From Calditrichia bacterium (lineage in GTDB: Bacteria > Calditrichota > Calditrichia > RBG-13-44-9 > J075), in assembly GCA_028284905.1 (NCBI GenBank), contig JANQQU010000068.1:49198-113197 (forward strand): a stretch of DNA of 64,000 nt, given 5' to 3'. The notes below the pieces were generated by a model, which saw only the letters and a list, made by a program, of their open reading frames with translations, was not told the origin of the DNA and did no database searches. A program made the translations under genes and the position numbers. The number at the start of each line of letters is the position of its first letter. Positions within the stretch are counted from its first letter, which is position 1. Positions 55,127 to 64,000 of this stretch are shown here, piece by piece.

Positions 55127-56416
55127 ATGTTAGAAAAAATCGCTTTTTATACATTTGGGTGTCGCCTCAATCAAGCTGAAACAGCCATTATAGAGCAAAG
55201 CTTTGAAGGCAAGGAATACCAGGTTGTGGATTACCGGGAATCTCCTGACGTGGTTGTTGTAAACACCTGCACAGTAACTGAAAACGGTGATGCGGACACG
55301 CGCCGGCTGGTGAACAAAATCCGCCGTATTAACCCGGATGTTAAAATCGCCCTGGTCGGTTGCCAGGCGCAAGTGCAAAAAGAGACACTGCTGGAGCTGC
55401 CGAACGTAAATTGGGTGGTGGGTAATGAGCGAAAAATGGAAATGGCGGAAATTCTTCACGAAACCAGGGACAGCGGCCCGCAGCTTATTACACCGACGAT
55501 TCGCAAGAAAAGCTTCACCGTGCCTTTTATCGGTTATGATGACAAGCATACCCGTGCAAATCTGAAGGTTCAGGATGGTTGTGATTTTTTCTGTGCTTTC
55601 TGCGAAATTCCCTACGCCCGTGGCCGCGCCCGCAGCCGCGAGTATGATGATATTATCAAGGAAGCGACCCATCTCAGTATAGCCGGACATCATGAGTTAA
55701 TTCTTACCGGTATTAATATCGGCACCTATGATTATAATGGTCTTTCGCTCGTGGACGTGCTCGATGGCCTGGAAGGTCTGGAAGATCTTTGGCGGATACG
55801 CATTTCATCAATTGAGCCAACAACAATTGCCGAAGCAGTCGTTACGAAAATGCGTGAAGATACCAAACTCTGCCGCTATCTGCATATTCCCATTCAGGCA
55901 GGCAGTGATCCGGTTTTAACAGCAATGAAAAGGAAATATTCTGTAAAAGAGTTTGTTGATTTTCTGATGTTCGCGCATAAAGCAGTGCCGGAGGCTTGCC
56001 TCGGTACCGATGTTATTGTTGGTTTTCCCGGGGAAACTGATGAGATGTTTGAGGAAACCTACAATCTGTTGTTGGACTTACCATTCGCTTACTTTCACGT
56101 ATTCAGCTATTCCGATCGGGATCATGCCAAGAGCAGTAAATTTGATCCGGCCTTAAAAATCCCGAAACAGACCATCGCTGAACGCAGCAGACGCTTGCGG
56201 GAATTGAGCCAGCGGAAACGGAAAGTATACCATCAGCAGTTTTTGGGAGAAACGGAAAAAGTGTTGTTCGAGCGTCAGAAAAATGGGCGCTGGAGCGGCG
56301 TTACCGATACTTACATCCGGGTTATTGTCGACAGTGAGGAAAACCTGGAGAATCGATTGCTGCCGGTGAAATTAATGCAGATTGAAAACCAGGCGGTGCT
56401 TGGTGAGTTATTATAG
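55127..56416 (+). CDS. mtaB: tRNA t6A37 methylthiotransferase MtaB
   Basis: This 429-residue radical-SAM methylthiotransferase converts t6A37 to ms2t6A37. Auxiliary-cluster cysteines are 12, 48 and 79 (FGCRLNQAE, NTCTVTE, VGCQAQ). The radical-SAM triad is CDFFCAFC (152, 156, 159), then EIPYARGRARSR. FGCRLNQ rather than YGCQMN, and the EIPYARG loop, separate it from MiaB. A TRAM domain ends the protein. TTAGGAATTATG gives a good start. It works downstream of TsaD (10380-11396). Confidence 0.95.
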   Translation: MLEKIAFYTFGCRLNQAETAIIEQSFEGKEYQVVDYRESPDVVVVNTCTVTENGDADTRRLVNKIRRINPDVKIALVGCQAQVQKETLLELPNVNWVVGNERKMEMAEILHETRDSGPQLITPTIRKKSFTVPFIGYDDKHTRANLKVQDGCDFFCAFCEIPYARGRARSREYDDIIKEATHLSIAGHHELILTGINIGTYDYNGLSLVDVLDGLEGLEDLWRIRISSIEPTTIAEAVVTKMREDTKLCRYLHIPIQAGSDPVLTAMKRKYSVKEFVDFLMFAHKAVPEACLGTDVIVGFPGETDEMFEETYNLLLDLPFAYFHVFSYSDRDHAKSSKFDPALKIPKQTIAERSRRLRELSQRKRKVYHQQFLGETEKVLFERQKNGRWSGVTDTYIRVIVDSEENLENRLLPVKLMQIENQAVLGELL

Positions 56417-56418
56417 TT

Positions 56419-56445
56419 AAGCCTGCAAAATCTATTTGCAGGCTT
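56419..56445. terminator. Terminator hairpin after mtaB
   Basis: AAGCCTGCAAA (56419-56429) and TTTGCAGGCTT (56435-56445) form a perfect 11-bp stem with a 5-nt loop, 2 bp after the mtaB stop and facing the convergent small membrane protein gene. Likely bidirectional. Confidence 0.8.
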
Positions 56446-56485
56446 CTTCCACATACCTTCTTGAAATCGCTTTTAGACGATTTAC

Positions 56486-56899
56486 CTACCCGATGCTGAT
56501 GTCTCGTTTCGCACCATATGCTGTAATTGTAAATCCAGCGATAACATCGATCATGGACATAATTCCCAAAATCAGGAAAGTAGAATTGGCAACCATTGGG
56601 GCCAGCAAGAAAGCGATGATGTAGAACATAAATACGAATGTGGAGAGGATATGCTCAGTGATCGTATTAGCGGATGTGCTGGTGGATTTGATAATTTCGA
56701 GGAACAGTATAAACAGTCCGAATACCACAATCGCATCGCCAATGTCCGGTCGCCAAAATTGCTGTGAGGGAAGCTTGACGGCAAACAAAACCACTTTCAT
56801 CGGATCCAGATTCGGATTACTTTGGTAAGATACGGTCATAAACATGGTATAAACGACCAATATAACGCCGAACATAGGAATGGATTTTAAAACTTTCAT
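56486..56899 (-). CDS. Small four-helix membrane protein of unknown function
   Basis: This 137-residue protein has four hydrophobic helices: about 7-24 (IPMFGVILVVYTMFMTV), 52-69 (DIGDAIVVFGLFILFLEI), 85-108 (ILSTFVFMFYIIAFLLAPMV) and 110-128 (FLILGIMSMIDVIAGFTI). I do not recognise a named family with certainty. The ATG has GGAGA 7 nt upstream. It stands alone between mtaB and the tricorn-type protease gene. Confidence 0.72.
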   Translation of the reverse strand: MKVLKSIPMFGVILVVYTMFMTVSYQSNPNLDPMKVVLFAVKLPSQQFWRPDIGDAIVVFGLFILFLEIIKSTSTSANTITEHILSTFVFMFYIIAFLLAPMVANSTFLILGIMSMIDVIAGFTITAYGAKRDISIG

Positions 56900-57191
56900 G
56901 ATTTCTCCAGATCGGTTTCTCGCCCAAAACTATGCTACTGTAGTCCTGTGGGCAACTATAGGAATTTTTCATTTCAACGCAACCAGCCCCCAAATATAAC
57001 AAGTCCGGGGAGAATTTCACGGGAAAAATACTTGAAAATTGCAAATTCAATTTTTAGCTGAATTCAGCCGAAAGAAATCGTATATTTTCCGCCTCTTGTA
57101 TCCCAATGGCAATCGACTATTTAATTGCCAGAACTCAGTTGTTTTCATTTTTCTTTTGATGAGCTAACATCGAAATAGAGAAAGGATTCTG

Positions 57192-60100
57192 ATGCCGGAA
57201 AAGCGGACCGTCGGAAAGATACACCCATTACAACGAAACGGCCGGAAAAGAAAGTCCGGGAAACTATATTTTCGACAGCCCTGTCTTTCCAGGGATGGCA
57301 GTCAAATCGCCTTTCATTTTGGTGGCGATATTTGGATTGTTGAAGCCGAAGGGGGCGATGCCCGGCGAATTACCTCACATGCAAATTATGACTATTCTCC
57401 AATGTTTTCACCGGATGATAGTAAACTTGCATTCGCTTCGGACAGAACTGGTGGGGGAAATATTTATATTGCGGATTTGCAAAATGCAGCGCCACCGCGG
57501 CGCTTAACCTATCATGATTCGGCAGCCCCTGCCGATTGTTGGTCCCCGGATGGAGAATGGCTCTATTTTACATCTACTTACGATGGACTTAGTCAGGCGA
57601 TTTACAAGATGAATGTAAATGGGGGCACACCAGTATGCCTACATGGCGATCCGATGGAATACCACCACTCTGTAGCAGTCTCGGCAGATGGGAAATGGCT
57701 GGCCTTTAATAACAACGGTGAAGCCTGGTGGCGGAAAGGTCAAAATAGTGCGGAAATATCTGATATTTGGGTGATGCCAAATACGGTTAATCCTCAGGAA
57801 TTCCGGCAATTGAATAGTTATCGGGGGAAAAACTTGTGGCCGATGTGGCAGCATGATGGCAGTGGACTGTATTTCCTCAGCGATCGTAATGGGGCTGAGA
57901 ATATCTGGGAAATGCCGACTTCAGGAGATCAAAAAGCGCGCAGAGTTACTCGCTTTCGGAATGGTCGGGTTATTCGTCCCAATATTTCCGCAGATGGCCG
58001 CTGGATTGTCTTTGAGAGGGATTTTTCGATTTGGTTGCTTAACCTTGAAAGTGGGATGAGCAAGCAGGTTAACATTCACGTTAACACTGATGAGAAAAGG
58101 AACCCTCATTATCATCATGTTTATACTGGCGGAATTAGTGAAAGTCAGCTTTCCCCTGATGGGAAAAAAGTTGCATTTACGGTTAAAGGCAACATATATG
58201 CGGATATTGCCTTTAAGAGTAGTAAGGGGGCGTATTCATTTCAAGTAACCGATTCCCATAGCCGGGAGAGGCAAATCCACTGGCATCCCGGTAGCAACCA
58301 AATCGTATATATTTCTGACCGACAAGGCTACAACCAAGTATTTCTTTATGATTTTGTCACCAGAAAAGAAGAACAATTAACAAATAGTCCTTTTCAGAAA
58401 TATTGCCCGAAAATTTCGCCGGATAAAAAGTATCTCTCTTATATTCGGGAAAATTCTGATATTTACCTCCTAAATTTGGAATCGAGAAAAGAAAGTGCCT
58501 TTATCCAGGATCAATTATTTTTGGATTTACCTTACCAGGTTGATTATACCTGGTCCCCGGATAGTCAGTGGATAGCTTTCGTCGGTTGGGGAAAACAATA
58601 TTTCAGTAATGTTTTTGTTCAGCATGTTGAGGAAGATTCTCCCCGTCAGATCACCTTCTTAAGTAATAATAATTGTCAAAGTTTATTGTGGTCTCCTGAT
58701 GGTAAGTATATCGTATTTTCTACCGGTCATAGCCAGCATGAGTCTCGTATTGCCAGAGTTGATTTGCAGCCAGTGCTACCGATCTTTAAAGAAGATGAGT
58801 TCGATAAGCTTTTTCAGACTGCGGAGAAAGATAAAAAGTCATCAGCACCGCAGGAAGATGACAATACTGAGAATGGGGAAGATACCTCAGGAAACACAAG
58901 CGAAAATTCGTCGACGGAAGATAAAGAAAATGGTGAAAACAATGAAGAAGACAGCCCGGAAGCGAATTCTAATTCTAATAAACAAAAATTAATAATTGTA
59001 TTCGATAGTATCAAAGACCGTTTGCAGTTTTTAACCGGTCATGATAGTTACGCTTTTCCGCTTGCTATTCGTCCGAATTCGAAAATATTGATTTACTCCG
59101 CGGATATACTTGGCGATGACTATTTATGGAGTATGTCGATGGACTTCTCCCAAAAACGCCGGCAGCCGAACCGTCTTTACCATTTGGAGCGCTATGCCGC
59201 TGATGTCTTTTTCTCCCGGGATGGGAAGAAGATTCTCTACAATGACAGCGGATATTTATATTCAATGATTCTCAATGACAGCGGTGATCGAAAGAGTGGT
59301 CCAACCTTAACAAGGATTCGGGCAGAAGTAAAAGCTGATTTTCATCAACGGAAAATTCAAATATTTAATGAAGCCTGGACGCTAATCAACGATCATTTTT
59401 ACGATGCTACTTTTCACGGATGTAACTGGGAAAAGGTTTACGATACCTTTGCGCCGCTCGTGCGAGCTTCCCAAACGGATGAAGCTTTTCGGGAGTTATT
59501 ACGGATAATGCTCGGAGAGTTAAATGCTTCACATCTGGGGGTACACGGTTGGAGACAATCAGGTACCGAGGATGGTTATCTGGGGGTTAGGTTTGACCCA
59601 AAAGAGTTATTGGAAAATGGTAATTTTAAAATAATTCACGTTCTGAAAAATGCACCGGTAACTTTAGTTGAATCGCCAGCCCGGGTGGGTGAATACCTGG
59701 TTGCTATCGAAAATACACCGCTGGATGGTAAAAAGATTAACCTTGCCGTGCTATTGGAAAGAAAAGTGAAGCGTCGTTTAAAGCTTCTGTTAAATGATAC
59801 GCCAACTTTAAAAAATGCCCGGGAAATTGTCATTCAGCCTATCAACGATAGAAAACATGAAAAACTTCAATATCTGGATTGGGTAAATCGGAATGCGGAA
59901 TTTGTCGTTGCCAAGAGTAAGGGAAAAATTGGTTATGTGCATATTCCTGAAATGTTTTATAAGGATTACATGAAATTTCTCGTCGATTTGGACACCGAGA
60001 CCCACAATCGTGAAGGTATCATTATAGATGTTCGTTACAATGGTGGGGGATATATTTCAGCGTCAATACTGGACGTGCTTTATCGGAAATCTTTTACTCA

Positions 60101-60506
60101 GTATACTTTGCGGAACAGGGGATATAGCGGAGGCACCAGTTTTGATGGAAACCGAGTTTTGGAGAAACCTCTGATTCTAATCACCAATCAACAATCGGCC
60201 AGTGATGCAGAAGTTTTTAGTGAAGGTTTTCGCCGTCTGGGGCTGGGAAAAATTATTGGGAAACCAACTGCTGGTGCAGTTATAGCAACCGATTCATGGC
60301 GGTTTCTTGATGGCACCCGTTTTCGTTTGCCGAGATTTCTGGTAAGAACGATGGATGGGGAGAATACCGAACTATCACCGCGTCCGGTAGATATTTCCGT
60401 TGAACGAGGATTAGGAGAAACAGCCATCGGTAAGGACAGCCAGTTAGACGTAGCGATAGAAACATTGTTGAAAGCAATTAAAAAAGAACGCCGGAGGAAG
60501 CGTTAA
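57192..60506 (+). CDS. Tricorn-type protease (beta-propellers plus S41 peptidase)
   Basis: This 1104-residue protein matches tricorn protease and its bacterial relatives. Residues about 25-560 form two propellers with PD40 blades (FRQPCLSRDGSQIAFHFGGD; YSPMFSPDDSKLAFAS). An acidic, Asn/Ser-rich low-complexity linker lies at about 553-600. The C-terminal half has the C1, PDZ-like and S41 catalytic parts. Catalytic residues by position are Ser 780 and His 781 in LNASH, and Ser 1004 and Asp 1005 in SASDAEV. There is no signal peptide and the N-terminus is basic, so it is probably cytosolic and degrades peptides. AAAGGA precedes the ATG. Confidence 0.9.
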   Translation: MPEKRTVGKIHPLQRNGRKRKSGKLYFRQPCLSRDGSQIAFHFGGDIWIVEAEGGDARRITSHANYDYSPMFSPDDSKLAFASDRTGGGNIYIADLQNAAPPRRLTYHDSAAPADCWSPDGEWLYFTSTYDGLSQAIYKMNVNGGTPVCLHGDPMEYHHSVAVSADGKWLAFNNNGEAWWRKGQNSAEISDIWVMPNTVNPQEFRQLNSYRGKNLWPMWQHDGSGLYFLSDRNGAENIWEMPTSGDQKARRVTRFRNGRVIRPNISADGRWIVFERDFSIWLLNLESGMSKQVNIHVNTDEKRNPHYHHVYTGGISESQLSPDGKKVAFTVKGNIYADIAFKSSKGAYSFQVTDSHSRERQIHWHPGSNQIVYISDRQGYNQVFLYDFVTRKEEQLTNSPFQKYCPKISPDKKYLSYIRENSDIYLLNLESRKESAFIQDQLFLDLPYQVDYTWSPDSQWIAFVGWGKQYFSNVFVQHVEEDSPRQITFLSNNNCQSLLWSPDGKYIVFSTGHSQHESRIARVDLQPVLPIFKEDEFDKLFQTAEKDKKSSAPQEDDNTENGEDTSGNTSENSSTEDKENGENNEEDSPEANSNSNKQKLIIVFDSIKDRLQFLTGHDSYAFPLAIRPNSKILIYSADILGDDYLWSMSMDFSQKRRQPNRLYHLERYAADVFFSRDGKKILYNDSGYLYSMILNDSGDRKSGPTLTRIRAEVKADFHQRKIQIFNEAWTLINDHFYDATFHGCNWEKVYDTFAPLVRASQTDEAFRELLRIMLGELNASHLGVHGWRQSGTEDGYLGVRFDPKELLENGNFKIIHVLKNAPVTLVESPARVGEYLVAIENTPLDGKKINLAVLLERKVKRRLKLLLNDTPTLKNAREIVIQPINDRKHEKLQYLDWVNRNAEFVVAKSKGKIGYVHIPEMFYKDYMKFLVDLDTETHNREGIIIDVRYNGGGYISASILDVLYRKSFTQYTLRNRGYSGGTSFDGNRVLEKPLILITNQQSASDAEVFSEGFRRLGLGKIIGKPTAGAVIATDSWRFLDGTRFRLPRFLVRTMDGENTELSPRPVDISVERGLGETAIGKDSQLDVAIETLLKAIKKERRRKR

Positions 60507-60541
60507 TCAGAATTGAGAAGTCTAACGAAAATTGTCTACTA

Positions 60542-60598
60542 AAGTGGCAGTAGCACTCGGCAGCAAAAAATAAAACATTTTCACTGCCACTGCCACTT
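60542..60598. terminator. Hairpin with CACTGC words between convergent genes
   Basis: AAGTGGCAGT (60542-60551) pairs perfectly with ACTGCCACTT (60589-60598), and a second register is possible because the right arm repeats CACTGC. It lies between the tricorn-type gene and the convergent peptide transporter gene, as a shared 3'-end structure. Confidence 0.6.
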
Positions 60599-60606
60599 AA
60601 TAACTT

Positions 60607-62151
60607 TTAAGCTACTTCATCATGCTCCATCCGCTTCAGGGGACGGGCGAAAATGAAAAGCAAGATACCTGCGGCCAGACTCACCCAGAAAATCATTTCA
60701 AACACATTTGTATACCCTGCCAGCGATGTAAAAGGGTCTGTGTCAGCGGATGTATCCGGCGCGGAGGTCAGTTTGCCGATCTGCGCTGCGACATGGTGGG
60801 CAAATGCTGTGGAAAGAAACCAAACACCCATCATAAAGGTGACGATCTTTGCCGGTGATAACTTCGTGACCATTCCCAAACCAACCGGAGAAATACTGAG
60901 TTCGCCAGCGGTAATAAAGAAATAGCCGATCACCAGGAAGAGTAACGGCACCTGCGCTTCATCATTTGCGAACATTGGACTGAGAGCAAGGATGTAAAAA
61001 CCAAATCCCTGCAACGGCATGGCAATCGCAAACTTAACTGCAGAGCTGGGATCTTTCTTCTTTTCGGCGAGGCGTCGCCACATCTTTGAAAACACCGGTG
61101 CTAACACGATGATAAAAAAGGCATTGATCGCTGTCGTCAGTGAAGCGTTCCACTCAAATAATCCATAGAAATCTTTGACGATATTCCGATCAGCGAAGAG
61201 CGTTAAGGAACCGCCACCCTGCTCGAAAAATGACCAAAACAATACTGAGAAGAATATCAGCACGGTCGCGACGATTAAACGCTGCCGCTCAATTTTGTTA
61301 CAATGCACGATCATGTTAATCAGCAAATAGATAATTGCTGCTGCTAAAATTCCCAACAGCAAAGAATCCATCACCCCTTTTGTTTTCAGGAAGAAAATAA
61401 AAATGGCAGGGGAGAGGAAGGCACCAAGCCAGACCAGATGGATTTTCGATAGACCGAAGTAGCGCCGTTCATTGGCATCTTCAGGATGGGGAGGATCACC
61501 TTTGCCATCAAACAGGTATTGATTGCGCCGGAACAAGAGTAAACCGAAGAGCATGCCGAATCCTGCCAGGCTAAAACCATAATGCCAGCCAATGGTTTCT
61601 CCGATCCAGCCGCAAAGGATCGTACCAGCTAACGATCCGATATTCACTCCCATGTAAAAAATAGTGAATCCGCCTTCCCGGCGCGGGTCGTTTTTGTCGT
61701 AAAGGTAGTTGATCATCGGGGCCATATTCGGCTTAAAGAAACCATTTCCGATAATCAGAAAACCGAGGGCAAAGAAAAAGGTGAGATCACTGGGGAGTGC
61801 CAGCACAAAATGGCCGCACATCATCAATGTTGCCCCGAGGATGATCGACTGTCGCTGGCCGAGAATCCGGTCGGCAAATACGCCTCCAATGAGCGGCGTT
61901 GCATACACCAGGGCATTATAGGCACCGTAGATGTCCAGGGCATCCTGATCGGAATAGAACATCTGTTTGGTCATGTACAAGACCATCAAGGCCCGCATGC
62001 CGTAGTAGGAAAAACGTTCCCAGATTTCCGTGAAGAAAATGGTAACTAACCCGACCGGCTGATCGGGGAAAAAGAATTTTTCTACCTTTTCCCCGAAGTT
62101 ACCCGGCTGAAAATCTTTTTTCTCTAATGAGTTTGTTTGTTTCTTATCCAT
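60607..62151 (-). CDS. POT-family proton-dependent oligopeptide transporter
   Basis: This 514-residue membrane protein has about 14 predicted helices. POT hallmarks are seen: EIWERFSYYGMRALMVLYM in helix 1 (the ExxERFxYY motif), the helix 2-3 loop GGVFADRILGQR, and FTIFYMGVNIGSLAGTILCGW (PTR2 signature region). It imports di- and tripeptides with protons. A 17-bp gap separates it from a second POT gene upstream, so the two form an operon. The adjacent tricorn-type protease could degrade imported peptides. Confidence 0.94.
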   Translation of the reverse strand: MDKKQTNSLEKKDFQPGNFGEKVEKFFFPDQPVGLVTIFFTEIWERFSYYGMRALMVLYMTKQMFYSDQDALDIYGAYNALVYATPLIGGVFADRILGQRQSIILGATLMMCGHFVLALPSDLTFFFALGFLIIGNGFFKPNMAPMINYLYDKNDPRREGGFTIFYMGVNIGSLAGTILCGWIGETIGWHYGFSLAGFGMLFGLLLFRRNQYLFDGKGDPPHPEDANERRYFGLSKIHLVWLGAFLSPAIFIFFLKTKGVMDSLLLGILAAAIIYLLINMIVHCNKIERQRLIVATVLIFFSVLFWSFFEQGGGSLTLFADRNIVKDFYGLFEWNASLTTAINAFFIIVLAPVFSKMWRRLAEKKKDPSSAVKFAIAMPLQGFGFYILALSPMFANDEAQVPLLFLVIGYFFITAGELSISPVGLGMVTKLSPAKIVTFMMGVWFLSTAFAHHVAAQIGKLTSAPDTSADTDPFTSLAGYTNVFEMIFWVSLAAGILLFIFARPLKRMEHDEVA

Positions 62152-62168
62152 AATCGGGACAATTCTTT

Positions 62169-63644
62169 TTATCCGGTAACAGGTTCAGTTTCTGATTTAA
62201 TATCACCAATTAATTTCTGGATCAATTTGCTGAAGAGCAGGAATAGCAGTCCAGATACAGCAGAAATCAAAAAGACCGTGGTAAATAAATCGGGCAGCGG
62301 CATCGTTTCGAATTTCCCTGCAACCAAACCGGCAATCAGGTTACCGAGGGCAGCGCCCATGAACCAGATGCCCATCATTTGTCCTACCAGGTGTTTAGGC
62401 GAAAGTTTGGTAATACTACTCAATCCTACCGGGCTAAGGCAAAGCTCGCCAACGGTATGGAGAAAATATGTGACAATCAACCAGGCAGGACTTACGCCGG
62501 CACCATTCGGATCGGTATAAGTAGCACCCCAGGCAAGAACAAAAAAGCCGGCGCCAAGTAGCAATAATCCCATTGCAAATTTGGTCGGTATGGATGGTTC
62601 TCTATTATCTAACCATACCCAGAGAGAGCCAATGAGCGGTGCAAAGATAATAATAAATAAAGGATTGACTGATTGCAGCCAACTGGCAGGCGCTTCCCAT
62701 CCAAACATCACACGATTGGTTAAACGCTCTGCAAAAAGATTCATAGAAGAGCCCGCTTGCTCAAATCCGGACCAGAAAAGCGCCGCACCAATAAAAAGAA
62801 AGAAAATGACCACTATTCGCTTTTTCTCCTGCCCGTTCAGCCCACCAAAAATAAGGACATAAGCAAAATAAGCCATTGCAATTGCCAGAATGATAAACCC
62901 GGTTATCTGAGCAATATACTGCAGATTAAGATTAATAACGCCCCATGTTTGAAGCCCGGCAAGAACCAGCACTAATGTTCCAAAAGAGCTAAGAGATGCA
63001 ATCAGGATTTGCTTGGATTTGGCAATCTCGCTGTCGGAAACACCTTGCAGTGTACCAGCGCCATCAAAATGTTTAATACCAGCTTTATATTGAACTAAAC
63101 CTAACAACATCCCGAATCCGGCTGCACTAAAACCGAGGTGCCAGTCGATGCCTTCCCCAAGCCAACCACAAATTAATGGCCCAAGAAATGCCCCGATATT
63201 GATACCCATATAAAAAATGGAGAAGCCAGCATCACGGCGAGCACCCTTTTCCGGGTAGAGATCCCCGACAATCGCGCTAACATTTGGCTTTAGCAAACCG
63301 GTACCGATAACGATCAGGATCAACCCCAGGAAAAAGGTTGATTTAAAGGGCACGGCCATACTAAAATGCCCGGCAGCGATTATTACGCCACCATAAAAGA
63401 CCGCGGCTTGTTTACCGATCAAACGGTCTGCTATCCAACCCCCCGGCAATGCTAATAAGTAGACTAAAGCGGTGTAGAGTCCGTAAATTGCCGCCCCGGT
63501 TTCGGCATCATATCCATACCCGCCGCTTTCGACCGCAGCCGTCATAAATAGCAGTAAAATACCCCGCATGCCGTAGTAGCTGAATCGCTCCCACATCTCT
63601 GTAAAGAATAGAACTATTAATCCTTTGGGGTGTGATGCGAACAT
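62169..63644 (-). CDS. POT-family proton-dependent oligopeptide transporter (paralogue)
   Basis: This 491-residue paralogue of the preceding transporter has the same motifs: EMWERFSYYGMRGILLLFM, GGWIADRLIGKQ and FSIFYMGINIGAFLGPLICGW. It starts with a short N-terminus (MFASHPKGLI) and a strong AAAGGAGA ribosome-binding site. The sequence is clearly diverged from its neighbour, so the two probably differ in peptide preference. It is the first gene of the pair. Confidence 0.94.
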   Translation of the reverse strand: MFASHPKGLIVLFFTEMWERFSYYGMRGILLLFMTAAVESGGYGYDAETGAAIYGLYTALVYLLALPGGWIADRLIGKQAAVFYGGVIIAAGHFSMAVPFKSTFFLGLILIVIGTGLLKPNVSAIVGDLYPEKGARRDAGFSIFYMGINIGAFLGPLICGWLGEGIDWHLGFSAAGFGMLLGLVQYKAGIKHFDGAGTLQGVSDSEIAKSKQILIASLSSFGTLVLVLAGLQTWGVINLNLQYIAQITGFIILAIAMAYFAYVLIFGGLNGQEKKRIVVIFFLFIGAALFWSGFEQAGSSMNLFAERLTNRVMFGWEAPASWLQSVNPLFIIIFAPLIGSLWVWLDNREPSIPTKFAMGLLLLGAGFFVLAWGATYTDPNGAGVSPAWLIVTYFLHTVGELCLSPVGLSSITKLSPKHLVGQMMGIWFMGAALGNLIAGLVAGKFETMPLPDLFTTVFLISAVSGLLFLLFSKLIQKLIGDIKSETEPVTG

Positions 63645-64000
63645 AGGAATCTCCTTTTGTGGTGATAAAGATGTATGTATTTAAATCTGTTAATGCTCAA
63701 TTTCCCCTTTTGTTCAGGCCTGAAAATATACAGAAAGCTGTTAATTTATCAAAATGATTAAAATGCAATGATAAATATAAGTTTTTAAAACGGTTAGGGT
63801 TCCAGAAGGAAAATGCTTCTTTCTTGATTAAATACGATGTTTTCCGGGGGAATGCATAAGTGGACAGATGTGGAATTAGGCAAGTTCACATATAATTAAC
63901 AAATTAAGTGCCAAGACAAAATTAGGTTATACATAAGAGATCTTTGAAAATTGAATACGGAATTCCTTGTCATAATTTTGAATAATGTTGAAAAGGGCTG
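63645..64000. other. Intergenic region at the window end
   Basis: This AT-rich stretch of 356 bp upstream of the second POT gene must contain its promoter on the minus strand. No gene, RNA or clear regulatory motif was recognised; the region may continue into a gene beyond the window. Confidence 0.35.

Overview
The window is about 64 kb of a Gram-negative bacterial chromosome with moderate GC. The FCB group is the likely placement, most probably Calditrichota or a KSB1-like relative. This rests on a giant secreted protein ending in a Por/T9SS-type sorting tail (motif NYPNPFNPET, ending GIYFYRL), many secreted or lipoprotein beta-propellers, an outer-membrane porin and long-form PstC/PstA. The placement is inferred; no rRNA or tRNA was found. 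The genes are mostly ordinary chromosomal housekeeping and transport genes. No phage, IS transposase or CRISPR array was seen.

Layout. (1) 148-8171, minus strand: a catabolic gene set (LacI regulator, Gfo/Idh/MocA oxidoreductase, class I CoA-transferase, enoyl-CoA hydratase, GMC alcohol dehydrogenase, aldehyde dehydrogenase) with a perfect 14-bp palindromic operator candidate between regulator and first enzyme. (2) 8650-13558, plus strand: SAM hydrolase-like protein, YbbR-like protein, TsaD and a VWA membrane protein, tightly packed with two ATGA overlaps. (3) 13647-18862, minus strand: PrkA kinase, YeaH/DUF444, SpoVR and a fourth small protein of unknown function. (4) 19607-21641: a PepSY-like small protein and a PQQ-type propeller lipoprotein. 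(5) 21687-29391, minus strand: porin, pstS, pstC, pstA, pstB, phoU, headed by a textbook Pho promoter; divergent from it are an M28 peptidase and a second PstS-like lipoprotein. (6) 32667-41259: HerA-like ATPase, a degenerate NUC1-type nuclease homologue, YhhN, a dynamin-like GTPase, MiaB and a stand-alone GlmU-type uridylyltransferase. (7) 41818-53678, plus strand: secreted propeller protein, nine-repeat Ig-like surface protein with sorting tail, membrane PP2C phosphatase, membrane Ser/Thr kinase with PEGA domains, PD40 lipoprotein. (8) 53701-63644: acyl-ACP thioesterase, DUF3299 protein, MtaB, a small membrane protein, a tricorn-type protease and two POT peptide transporters.

The most unusual signal is not a gene. 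Downstream of several gene 3' ends lie long imperfect hairpins built from 6- to 8-bp tandem words. The words differ from site to site (GGAATTC, AACTTTG, GGATATT, GAATATC, CAAATGGG, CACTGC) but the architecture is the same. At two of these loci (31971-32590 and 40117-40531) the hairpin has been duplicated in tandem, and the units carry coding sequence that ends in a stop codon: the 3' end of a pstS-like gene at the first, a short unassigned reading frame at the second. A second interspersed family (CATTGC/GCAATG nested palindromes) also occurs. Functional claims rest on motif recognition from the sequence alone; no database search was run.
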